From DATAQC01 sp038232455 (GTDB lineage Bacteria; Actinomycetota; Acidimicrobiia; Acidimicrobiales; AC-14), in assembly GCA_038232455.1 (NCBI GenBank), contig JBBSHU010000098.1, positions 1 through 10,879 of the forward strand: a DNA stretch of 10,879 nt. The letters are read 5' to 3'. The translations under genes and the position numbers were made by a program. Of this stretch, positions 5,461-10,879 are shown piece by piece. Numbering within the stretch: position 1 is the stretch's first letter; every line of letters begins with the position of its first letter. The notes beneath the pieces were generated by a model, which made no database searches, was not told where the DNA came from, and was given only the letters and a program-made list of their open reading frames with translations.

Positions 5461-5536
5461 TGGTAGCGGCGGGCGGACTCGAACCGCCGACAACTCGATT
5501 ATGAGCCGAGTGCTCTGCCAACTGAGCTACGCCGCC
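5461..5536 (-). tRNA. tRNA-Met (CAT anticodon, elongator)
   Basis: The minus strand reads acceptor GGCGGCG with CGCCGCT, discriminator A and an encoded CCA (5463-5461). The anticodon arm is CTCGG-CTCATAA-TCGAG, giving CAT. The first pair is G-T rather than the C-A mismatch of initiators, and the three G-C pairs of initiator anticodon stems are absent, so this is the elongator. A lysidine-modified tRNA-Ile2 cannot be fully excluded. It is the only one of the four tRNAs here with an encoded CCA. Confidence 0.92.
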
Positions 5537-5610
5537 AGGCGTATGTCCGCAAGCCTCGCCTGCGGAGGTGTTCCATTCTGCCTTCCGGTGAAGCGTTTCG
5601 TCTGCGGGCG

Positions 5611-5683
5611 AGCCCCCTGTCGGAATCGAACCGACGACACCAGCCTTACCATGGCTGTGCTCTACCGACTGAGCTAAGGGGGC
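5611..5683 (-). tRNA. tRNA-Thr (GGT anticodon)
   Basis: The minus strand gives acceptor GCCCCCT (5683-5677) with AGGGGGC (5618-5612), D-arm GCTC/GAGC, anticodon arm CAGCC-ATGGTAA-GGCTG giving GGT, and T-arm TCGG-TTCGATT-CCGA. The discriminator is T, usual for Thr. CCA is not encoded. It is the first gene of the minus-strand block. Confidence 0.95.
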
Positions 5684-5740
5684 GGTCGGGCCAGGCGGAT
5701 CGCTCGACGGCGGAGCCCATCCGATCCCTGAACCGTCTGA

Positions 5741-5746
5741 ATGATA
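5741..5746 (-). promoter_or_regulatory. Candidate -10 box for the tRNA-Thr-led block
   Basis: TATCAT on the minus strand lies 57 nt before tRNA-Thr. TTGCCG (5772-5767) is upstream but 20 nt away, longer than the usual 17-18, so the pair is uncertain. Confidence 0.3.
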
Positions 5747-5810
5747 GTCCTGGGGCCCGTCGGCCCCGGCAAGCCGACGAGACAGTGGGGCACCGCCGGC
5801 ACCGTCCCGG

Positions 5811-5816
5811 TAGGGT
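5811..5816 (+). promoter_or_regulatory. -10 box of a probable leaderless promoter for the GNAT gene
   Basis: TAGGGT fits TANNNT and lies 7 nt before GTG 5824, so a transcript starting at the normal distance would begin at or next to the start codon. No Shine-Dalgarno precedes this GTG. No clear -35 is visible. Confidence 0.5.
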
Positions 5817-5823
5817 CAGGGCC

Positions 5824-6315
5824 GTGGAGGTCGAGGTGCGCCTCGCTCGTGGCGGCGACGCCGAGGCCACACGATCCATCTACAACGCCGAGGTCACCGG
5901 TTCAACGGTCACCTTCGATCTCGTTCCCCGCAGCCTGGGCGACCAACTCGCCTGGCTCGAGCTTCACGCCGGCGCCCACCCGGCCATCGTGGCTCTCATC
6001 GACGGCGAGGTGGTGGGATTCGGGTCCCTCAGCCCCTACCGGAGCCGGCCGGCCTATGCCACCTCGGTCGAGGACTCGGTCTACGTGCGTACCGACCGGC
6101 GTGGTCAGGGCGTCGGTGGGGCACTGCTGGGTGAGCTTGTCGACCTGGGCGTCGCCCATGGCTTCCACGCCGTCATGGCCCGGATCGTCGGCGGTCACGA
6201 GGCATCGATCGCTCTGCATCGGGCCTGTGGGTTCGGCCTGGTCGGGGTTGAACGCGAGATCGGCCGCAAGCTCGGCCGCTGGCTCGATGTGGTCCTGATG
6301 CAACGCCTTCTCTGA
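5824..6315 (+). CDS. GNAT N-acetyltransferase, phosphinothricin/methionine-sulfoximine acetyltransferase type
   Basis: This cytoplasmic enzyme (163 aa) should transfer acetyl from acetyl-CoA to an amino group. It resembles the PAT/MnaT (YncA) branch: SIYNAEVTGSTVTFDL near residues 18-33, GEVVGFGSLSPYRSRPAYA (61-79), the acetyl-CoA pyrophosphate loop RRGQGVGGALL (92-102), then EASIALHRACGFGLVGVEREIGRKLGRWLDV. That last pattern is typical of enzymes acetylating glutamate-analogue herbicides or methionine derivatives. The natural substrate cannot be read from sequence. I prefer GTG 5824 because of the TAGGGT box 7 nt before it; an in-frame GTG at 5785 would add 13 Arg-rich residues with poor codon bias. 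Confidence 0.88.
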   Translation: MEVEVRLARGGDAEATRSIYNAEVTGSTVTFDLVPRSLGDQLAWLELHAGAHPAIVALIDGEVVGFGSLSPYRSRPAYATSVEDSVYVRTDRRGQGVGGALLGELVDLGVAHGFHAVMARIVGGHEASIALHRACGFGLVGVEREIGRKLGRWLDVVLMQRLL

Positions 6316-6320
6316 ACAGT

Positions 6321-6370
6321 GTCGGCGCGCTCCCCCGTCGGTCCGACGGGGGCACCGACTGCTATTTTGT
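6321..6370 (+). terminator. Rho-independent terminator after the GNAT gene
   Basis: A 9-bp perfect stem CCCCCGTCG/CGACGGGGG (6332-6340 with 6344-6352) with a GTC loop is flanked by an outer GTCGG/CCGAC pairing (6321-6325 with 6355-6359) and followed by TATTTT (6363-6368). This is the only hairpin in the window with a real T-tract. Confidence 0.7.
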
Positions 6371-6420
6371 CGGGTTCAGGCTGATCGGTCTGCAACGGGC
6401 ACCAACAAGGAGATTCCCGC

Positions 6421-7452
6421 TTGAAGCGAATTCTCAGTCTCGTGGTAGTTGCGGGGGCCGGCGGCTTGACGCTGCTGGGTACCGCCTTGATCAGCCCGGC
6501 TTCAGCCGGCCCCAGCCTCTGCGGTGGCACCGTAGCGACCAATCTGACCCTGACGGGCAACGTGACGTGTAGCGGTACCAACTCGGGGATCACGTTGGCC
6601 GCCGGCGTCACCCTCGACTGCAGGGGGTTCTCCGTGCTGGGCGACCCCGCGGTGAAGGGTGAAGGCCCCGGGATCGTCGTCGAGAAGAACTCCACGGTGA
6701 CCCACTGCATCGTCAAGTACTTCGACGCCGGGATCTACCTCGACACCGGTGGTAGCGGCAACCTCATCACCACCAACACCGTCGCGGACAACATCGGCAC
6801 GGGCGACTTCGGGGATGGCATCGCCGGTGACACCACGACGGGCAACCGGATCGTCCAGAACACCGTGAATCACAACGGTCCCTTCGACGGCATCGGGCTG
6901 ATCGGGAAGTCGAACAACAACCTGATCCAGTTCAACACGGTAGCCAACAACAACGTGCCTTCCGTCAACGGCCTGGGAGTGCCCACCGTCAACCAGGACG
7001 ACGGCATCCGTATCGAGGGCCCGGGAGCCATGAACAACAAGGTCCGCTACAACACGGTGGCCGGTAACGGTCTCGACGGCATCGCCGTGTTCGGCAACCA
7101 GGGCACGGCCTTCAACAACACCGGCACTATCATCTCCGGGAACAGCGTCACGGGGAACGGGTTCAACACCCTGAACCGCCAGGGCGACGGCATCCGGCTG
7201 TTCCGCACCGGCAACAACACCCAGGTGACGAACAACACGGTGACCGGAAACGCCGCCAACGGCATCAGGGTCGACTCCCTCAGCAACACCATCACGGGCA
7301 ACCGGGCCACCGGCAACAGTGCGGCCGGCTCGCCGCCCCCGAAGTCGGCGGCTGCGTTCGACCTGCTCGACACCAACGCCAACTGTGACGCCAACGTCTG
7401 GCACATGAACATTTACGGGACGGCCCAGCCCGCGTGCGCAGGCGCCCCCTGA
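6421..7452 (+). CDS. Secreted right-handed parallel beta-helix protein
   Basis: A 343-aa exported protein with start TTG 6421, supported by AAGGAG 8 nt upstream. A Sec signal peptide (MKRILSLVVVAGAGG...) has a likely cleavage site after ASA, residue 29. The mature protein starts with an N-cap (C34...C50, then GVTLDCRGF, C67). It continues as NosD/PbH1-like coils at about 114-300, each with an N-rich turn such as NTVADN, NTVNHN, NTVANN, NTVAGN, NSVTGN, NTVTGN and DGI(R/A) strands. The end (NANCDANVW...PAC, C322 and C339) looks like a disulfide-closed C-cap. Such folds bind or cleave polysaccharides, but I see no catalytic motif. It stands alone between tRNA genes with its own terminator. Confidence 0.85.
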   Translation: MKRILSLVVVAGAGGLTLLGTALISPASAGPSLCGGTVATNLTLTGNVTCSGTNSGITLAAGVTLDCRGFSVLGDPAVKGEGPGIVVEKNSTVTHCIVKYFDAGIYLDTGGSGNLITTNTVADNIGTGDFGDGIAGDTTTGNRIVQNTVNHNGPFDGIGLIGKSNNNLIQFNTVANNNVPSVNGLGVPTVNQDDGIRIEGPGAMNNKVRYNTVAGNGLDGIAVFGNQGTAFNNTGTIISGNSVTGNGFNTLNRQGDGIRLFRTGNNTQVTNNTVTGNAANGIRVDSLSNTITGNRATGNSAAGSPPPKSAAAFDLLDTNANCDANVWHMNIYGTAQPACAGAP

Positions 7453-7466
7453 GCAAGTGATCCACG

Positions 7467-7500
7467 CAACCTGCACCGGCCTGACCGGCGGTGCAGGTTG
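7467..7500. terminator. Strong hairpin between the beta-helix gene and tRNA-Tyr
   Basis: A perfect 12-bp stem (CAACCTGCACCG 7467-7478 with CGGTGCAGGTTG 7489-7500) closes a 10-nt loop. It starts 15 nt after the beta-helix stop codon and also follows the tRNA-Tyr 3' end on the minus strand, so it may terminate both. No T-run. Confidence 0.55.
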
Positions 7501-7535
7501 TCGGCCGGGCTCGGGACCACAAGTGCGCGGAGCGG

Positions 7536-7617
<82 letters not shown>

Positions 7618-7628
7618 GTCCAGGGGGC

Positions 7629-7638
7629 ACGATAGCGT
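7629..7638. promoter_or_regulatory. Shared divergent -10 region for tRNA-Tyr (-) and yajQ (+)
   Basis: The near-palindrome ACGATAGCGT reads TAGCGT (7633-7638) on the plus strand, 6 nt before the yajQ GTG. On the minus strand it reads TATCGT (7634-7629), 11 nt before tRNA-Tyr. Both fit TANNNT and share the T-A at 7633-7634. -35 boxes are not obvious. Confidence 0.5.
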
Positions 7639-7644
7639 CTGGGC

Positions 7645-8133
7645 GTGGCCACATTCGACGTTGTGTCCGAGGTCGACCTCCAAGAGGTCCGTAACGCCGT
7701 CGATCAGGCGGCGCGGGAAGTGTCCACCCGGTTCGACTTCAAGGGAACCGAGTCCTCCGTCGAGCTCGGTGACGGCGAGATCCTGCTCCACTCGGCCACC
7801 GAGGACCGGCTCCGTGCCCTGGTCCAGGTCCTGGAGGAGAAGCTGGTCCGCCGGTCCGTGCCCATGAAGGCCCTCGACTACGGCAAGGTCGAACAGGCGT
7901 CAAAGGGCACCGTGCGCCAGACCGTGGCCATCAGCGCCGGCATCAGCGACGACAAGGCCCGAGCGATCAACCGCTTCATCAAGGACCGCAAGACCAAGGG
8001 CGTGTCGTCCCAGGCCCAGGGTGAGCAGGTGCGGGTGTCGGGGAAGAAGCGGGACGACCTTCAGGCCGTGATCGCCGCCCTCAAGGAGCACGACTTCGAG
8101 ATTCCCCTGCAGTTCAAGAACTTCCGCGACTAG
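7645..8133 (+). CDS. yajQ: YajQ family (UPF0234) nucleotide-binding protein
   Basis: A cytoplasmic protein of 162 aa with two ferredoxin-like domains; family members bind nucleotides, and one from Xanthomonas is reported to bind cyclic di-GMP. The sequence shows the family pattern: MATFDVVSEVDLQEVRNAVDQA, RFDFKGTESSVEL (about 29-41), DYGKVEQASKGTVRQTV, and the ISAGISDDKARAINRFIKD block, ending KEHDFEIPLQFKNFRD. Length is typical. The GTG start has no Shine-Dalgarno, but a TAGCGT box ends 6 nt before it, pointing to a leaderless mRNA. Its TAG stop overlaps the stop of the convergent M23 gene. Confidence 0.93.
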   Translation: MATFDVVSEVDLQEVRNAVDQAAREVSTRFDFKGTESSVELGDGEILLHSATEDRLRALVQVLEEKLVRRSVPMKALDYGKVEQASKGTVRQTVAISAGISDDKARAINRFIKDRKTKGVSSQAQGEQVRVSGKKRDDLQAVIAALKEHDFEIPLQFKNFRD

Positions 8134-9287
8134 TTCGAGTTGTGGACCAGAACGGTCTGGAGGGGGCCGGGGGTCACGGGGGAGAGCAGCATGCGCGATG
8201 TCTGGTCGGCTGCCTTCCAGGCGTCGGCATCGACCGTGATGCTGTCGCCGGTGAGGTTCCGTGCGGCCCGCAGGTCGGACAGGCGGCGGATCCCGGGGTC
8301 CGACCCCGAGGCGGTCAGGAGCGTGGCGATACCTTTACCGCCGGCCAGGGGCTCGTCGAAGCGGCGCAGGGCTCCGGCATAGCTGATGGACTTGGGCAGG
8401 CTGACCTGCTGGTAGCTCGCCACCAGCTTGGCGACATTGGCGAGGGCCTCGTCGAGCCAGCCGTCGAGGATCGGCTTCGGGTTGACGGCGGCCCCGCCCC
8501 CCGGGTGGATCTCGAAGTGCAGGTGGGGGCTGCCGCCCATGGCGTCTCCGGTGTTGCCCACGAAACCCACGATCTGGCCCTGGGTCACCCTCGTGCCCTC
8601 GCCCAGATCGGCGTAGCCCGCCAAATGGCACCCGAAGTAGAAGGTGCCGTTCGCTGTGGTCACGTAGACGGACTTCCCGCTCACGGGATCCTCGCTGAAG
8701 CGAACGCTGCCGTCTTCGGGTGCGCGAACCGGCGTTCCCTCGCTGGCGAAGATGTCGTTGCCCTGGTGGGTGTGGAAGCTGGGGGTGAAGCGGGGCATGA
8801 GGAAGTCGTCGTTGTAGGCGGCCTGTCCGGCAATCGGGAAGTGGCCCAGGCCGACGACCGCGGCCTCGTCGGGGCTGACACCCGCGTCGGTGAGCTGGCG
8901 CATTGCTGTGAGAACGGCATCGGTGCTGCGCCCGCCGGTGCGGCTGATCGAGTCGATCATGGCCTGGGCGTCGGGAGGCACCACGTTGGCGGCGCCGGGC
9001 ACCGTCGTGGCATCAGCGGCCACGGACGGAGGGGTCGGAGCCCCGCCTCCGCCGGCGGCGGCGGGCGCCGAGACCGAGCCGTCCGGTGACGGCGTGCCGG
9101 GCGGAGGGGTCGTGGTCCCTCCCGGGAGCAGCTTGTTGACCAGGTCCTGGAGGCCGTTCGTGGTCGTGGGCGTGGTGGACTGATCGGGCGGTGTCGATTG
9201 GGCGATCGCCGGGGCCCCCCAGCCGGCAAGAAGCCCAGCTACGGGTACGACAGCCAGGGCGCGCAGGCAGCGCCTTCGGAACGACAC
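8130..9287 (-). CDS. Secreted M23 (LytM-type) metallopeptidase, paralogue A
   Basis: A predicted 385-aa exported peptidoglycan hydrolase. A signal peptide (RRRCLRALAVVPVAGLLAGW, cleavage after AIAQ, residue 30) is followed by a Pro/Thr/Gly/Ala-rich linker (31-105) with an embedded GLQDLVNKLL helix, then a helical part (106-150). The M23 domain (about 172-262) keeps its zinc and catalytic residues: H174-x3-D178 (HQGND), H221 (GCHL) and H255-x-H257 (HLHFE). The last 115 residues (NPKPILDGWLDEAL to LVHNSN) are a region I cannot name. GTG 9287 is chosen because the paralogue begins at the same place (GTG, SFR..CLRA); an ATG at 9338 would prepend 17 residues. Probably co-transcribed with the upstream copy. 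Confidence 0.88.
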   Translation of the reverse strand: MSFRRRCLRALAVVPVAGLLAGWGAPAIAQSTPPDQSTTPTTTNGLQDLVNKLLPGGTTTPPPGTPSPDGSVSAPAAAGGGGAPTPPSVAADATTVPGAANVVPPDAQAMIDSISRTGGRSTDAVLTAMRQLTDAGVSPDEAAVVGLGHFPIAGQAAYNDDFLMPRFTPSFHTHQGNDIFASEGTPVRAPEDGSVRFSEDPVSGKSVYVTTANGTFYFGCHLAGYADLGEGTRVTQGQIVGFVGNTGDAMGGSPHLHFEIHPGGGAAVNPKPILDGWLDEALANVAKLVASYQQVSLPKSISYAGALRRFDEPLAGGKGIATLLTASGSDPGIRRLSDLRAARNLTGDSITVDADAWKAADQTSRMLLSPVTPGPLQTVLVHNSN

Positions 9288-9327
9288 GGTGCTGTTCAGT
9301 TCGCCGTCCCCGGTTCCGATCCCTGCC
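9288..9327 (-). repeat. Leader repeat before M23 paralogue A
   Basis: The 40 nt upstream of GTG 9287 match the 40 nt upstream of GTG 10542 at about 34 positions. Shared blocks are GGCAGGGATCGG, CCGGGG and CGGCGAACTGAACA. The two leaders were duplicated with the genes and kept. Their role may be translational, but no ribosome-binding site is clear. Confidence 0.7.
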
Positions 9328-9384
9328 CCGTCCCACACACAGCAGCGGAGCTTACGCCTTTTTGTCTCCCCGCCTCCGGTGACC

Positions 9385-10542
9385 CTAATTCGAGTTGCGG
9401 ACCAGGGCGCCCTCGAGGGGCCCTGGAGTCACGAGCGACAGCAGCGAGCGAGACGTCTGGTCGGCCGCTCTCCTGGCGTCGACAGCGACGGCGTCGGCCT
9501 TGGCGTCGGTCACCAGGCCCCGCGAGGCCCGTAGCTCGGCCAGGCGTCGGATCCCGGGGTTCGACGACGACGCGGTGACGAGGGTGGCGATGTCGGAGCC
9601 GCCGGACAGGGGCTCGTCGAAGCGGCGCAACGAACCGGCGTAGCTGATGGCCTTCGGTAGGTCCACCTGCTGGTAGGTGGCCACGATCTTGGGGATGTTG
9701 GCGAGGGCCTCGTCGAGCCACCCGTTGAGGATGGGCTTGGGGTTCACCGCCGCGCCGCCGCCCGGATGGACCTCGAAGTGCAGGTGGGGGCCGGTGGAGG
9801 CGCCGGTGCTGCCCACCAAGCCGACGATCTGGCCCTGGGTCACGCGTGTCCCGCTAGCCAGGTCGGCGAACGCGACGAGGTGACAGCCCAGGTAGTAGCC
9901 CGTGGCCGTGGTGAGTTTGAAGCTCTTCCCACACCCCCCATCCTCGGCGTAGGTCACGGTGCCCTCCTCGGACGCCCGCACCGGTGTGCCCTGGGCCGCC
10001 TGGATGTCGTTTCCCTGGTGTCCCATTGTCGAGCCGACGCGGGGCTCGAGGAAGTCGTCGCCGTACCCAGCCTCGCCGGCGACGGGGAAGTGGCCCATGC
10101 CGATGACCGTGGCCTCTTCGGGGCTGATCCCGATGTCGATGAGTTGGTGCAGGGCAGCCAACAGTTCGCTCGTGTTGCGACCCGGCGTGCGGCTGATCGA
10201 GTTGGCCAGGGCCTGCTGCTCGGGAGATATCACGGTGGGAACGCCGGCCGCCGGCGGGGCATCCGTGGCCACGGGTGGCGGCGGAGGGGGCGCCCCTCCA
10301 CCATCAGCGGCGGCGGGCGCCGAGATCGAGCCGTCCGGCGCCGGCGTGCCGGGCGCCGTCGGGACGGTCGTGCTTCCCCCGAGCAGCTTGTTGACCAGGT
10401 CCTGGAGGCCGTTCGTGGTCGTGGGCGGCGTGGACTGGTCGGGCGGTGCCGACTGGGCCACCGCCGGGGTGGCCCAGCCGGCGAGGAGCGCAGCCACTGA
10501 GACCACAGCGAGGGCGCGCAGGCACTGATTTCGGAACGACAC
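9385..10542 (-). CDS. Secreted M23 (LytM-type) metallopeptidase, paralogue B
   Basis: Also 385 aa and collinear with the downstream copy: signal peptide ending ATPAVAQ (residue 30), PPTTTNGLQDLVNKLL segment, Pro-rich linker with a run of six Pro (85-90), helical part with GISPEEATVIGMGHFPVAGEAG (about 138-159), and M23 domain with H175-x3-D179 (HQGND), H221 (GCHL) and H253-x-H255 (PHLHFE). The C-terminal region ends DQTSRSLLSLVTPGPLEGALVRNSN-like, nearly as in copy A. The start GTG 10542 lacks a strong Shine-Dalgarno. It is first of the pair, with 97 nt between its stop and the GTG of copy A. Confidence 0.9.
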   Translation of the reverse strand: MSFRNQCLRALAVVSVAALLAGWATPAVAQSAPPDQSTPPTTTNGLQDLVNKLLGGSTTVPTAPGTPAPDGSISAPAAADGGGAPPPPPPVATDAPPAAGVPTVISPEQQALANSISRTPGRNTSELLAALHQLIDIGISPEEATVIGMGHFPVAGEAGYGDDFLEPRVGSTMGHQGNDIQAAQGTPVRASEEGTVTYAEDGGCGKSFKLTTATGYYLGCHLVAFADLASGTRVTQGQIVGLVGSTGASTGPHLHFEVHPGGGAAVNPKPILNGWLDEALANIPKIVATYQQVDLPKAISYAGSLRRFDEPLSGGSDIATLVTASSSNPGIRRLAELRASRGLVTDAKADAVAVDARRAADQTSRSLLSLVTPGPLEGALVRNSN

Positions 10543-10582
10543 GATCTTGTTCAGTTCGCCGCCCCCGGCCCCGATCCCTGCC
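10543..10582 (-). repeat. Leader repeat before M23 paralogue B
   Basis: Counterpart of the 9288-9327 leader, with the same blocks GGCAGGGATCGG, CCGGGG and CGGCGAACTGAACA before a GTG-TCG-TTC-CG start. There is no in-frame ATG/GTG/TTG within it, which supports treating it as untranslated. Confidence 0.7.
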
Positions 10583-10604
10583 TCCGCTCGCGCACGGGAG
10601 CCGA

Positions 10605-10704
10605 CGTTAGGGTCCAGAAGATAACTACCTGTGCATTCCGGAAGCCACCTACCAGCGGATTCTCATCATCGAATGTACAGGTAGTTATCTTTCTGACCCT
10701 TACG
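10605..10704. repeat. Large imperfect inverted repeat upstream of the M23 genes
   Basis: Arms of 34 bp (10605-10638 and 10671-10704) match at about 29 positions and flank a 32-nt spacer. The longest shared block is AGATAACTACCTGT, followed by one mismatch and CATTC. The arms are much more AT-rich than the surroundings. It could be a MITE-like element with terminal repeats, a regulator-binding site, or a transcribed hairpin in the M23 leader. I see no coding capacity and no clear target duplication. Confidence 0.75.
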
Positions 10705-10804
10705 CCATTGTGTCCGACTCCCGCCGACGATCTGGTCCGGCTATTCGGAGGCTTATCGGGCTCTTCGGATCTGAGCGGGGTCTAGAGCATCCCCGACGCG
10801 GTAC

Positions 10805-10857
10805 AGGGGCTCTGCGAACTTGATGGTGTCGAAGCCGTCGAGTTCAGGAGAGCCCCT
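10805..10857 (+). promoter_or_regulatory. Hairpin overlapping the transposase ribosome-binding site
   Basis: AGGGGCTCT (10805-10813) pairs with AGAGCCCCT (10849-10857), and GAACTTGA (10816-10823) pairs with TCGAGTTC (10838-10845, one G-U), across a small internal loop. The AGGAG Shine-Dalgarno (10846-10850) lies in the loop and stem, directly before ATG 10858. Insertion sequences commonly use such structures to block translation from read-through mRNA. Confidence 0.55.
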
Positions 10858-10879
10858 ATGGAAGTTGACCCTACGCGCA
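10858..10879 (+). CDS. Transposase, N-terminal fragment (ISL3-like)
   Basis: ATG 10858 follows AGGAG by 7 nt and opens MEVDPTR before the window ends. ISL3 transposases of Actinobacteria often begin with a similar DPTR/DSTR-type motif ahead of a zinc-binding N-terminal domain. Seven residues cannot prove the family; the GGCTCTTC end upstream adds support. Confidence 0.5.

Larger units (their letters stand above)
10759..10879 (+). mobile_element. Left end of an ISL3-family-like insertion sequence (continues beyond the window)
   Basis: The element appears to begin GGCTCTTCGGATC at 10759; GGCTCTTC is the terminal sequence I associate with actinobacterial ISL3 elements such as IS31831. About 100 nt later comes a gene start, MEVDPTR, which resembles the N-terminus of ISL3 transposases. 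The right end, the 8-bp target duplication and nearly all of the transposase lie outside the window. The 8 bases before the putative end are GCTTATCG, the duplication to look for. Confidence 0.55.

Noticed and set aside
5461..5536. Initiator tRNA-fMet
   Set aside because: The acceptor begins with a G-T pair and the anticodon stem lacks the three G-C pairs of initiators.
6730..7300. Repeated AACAC/GGCAAC-type DNA motifs resembling a repeat array
   Set aside because: They are the codons of the N-rich beta-helix turns, irregularly spaced and in frame; there is no CRISPR-like repeat-spacer structure.
10543..10704. A cyclic di-AMP (ydaO-type) riboswitch before the M23 genes, as found for some actinobacterial cell-wall hydrolases
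   Set aside because: I could not see the conserved riboswitch core segments; only a short shared leader and an inverted repeat are visible. A covariance search would settle it.

Overview
The window looks like chromosomal DNA from a high-GC actinobacterium. Family-level hints (GTG/TTG starts, the gene order tRNA-Trp-secE-nusG-rplK-rplA-rplJ-rplL, leaderless-type starts, an ISL3-like insertion sequence) make Acidimicrobiia or a relative a reasonable guess, but no species can be named from the sequence.

Layout, left to right. At 3-143 (+) is the C-terminal end of a gene that may encode a pilin-like protein. It converges on the ribosomal operon across two strong hairpins (161-182, 212-240). From 5683 down to 254 the minus strand carries the translation/secretion block, in transcription order: tRNA-Thr, tRNA-Met, rpmG (L33), an ECF sigma factor, its zinc-finger membrane anti-sigma factor, tRNA-Trp, secE, nusG, rplK (L11), rplA (L1), an L10-leader-like region, rplJ (L10 with a long Ala/Pro/Glu tail) and rplL (L7/L12). 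rpoB does not directly follow rplL. The sigma/anti-sigma pair sits inside what is otherwise a housekeeping cluster.

At 5824-7452 two plus-strand genes lie between tRNA-Thr and tRNA-Tyr: a GNAT acetyltransferase of the phosphinothricin/methionine-sulfoximine acetyltransferase type, and a secreted right-handed parallel beta-helix protein. tRNA-Tyr (minus) and yajQ (plus) are divergent, and their candidate -10 boxes share bases. Both yajQ and the GNAT gene have a TANNNT box 6-7 nt before a GTG start, the pattern of leaderless transcripts.

At 8130-10542 (minus) are two tandem paralogous secreted M23 (LytM-type) peptidases, each predicted at 385 aa, with a shared 5' leader and a shared C-terminal region I do not recognise. 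The yajQ and downstream M23 stop codons lie in the same CTAG palindrome.

Upstream of the M23 pair is a 34-bp-arm imperfect inverted repeat (10605-10704), relatively AT-rich. From about 10759 to the window edge is the left end of an ISL3-family-like insertion sequence: a GGCTCTTC terminus, a hairpin overlapping the ribosome-binding site, and the first seven codons of a transposase.

Most of the window is ordinary housekeeping sequence. The parts most worth a second look are the large inverted repeat, the M23 paralogue pair, the rplJ leader and tail, the sigma/anti-sigma insertion, and the symmetric tRNA-Tyr/yajQ promoter.
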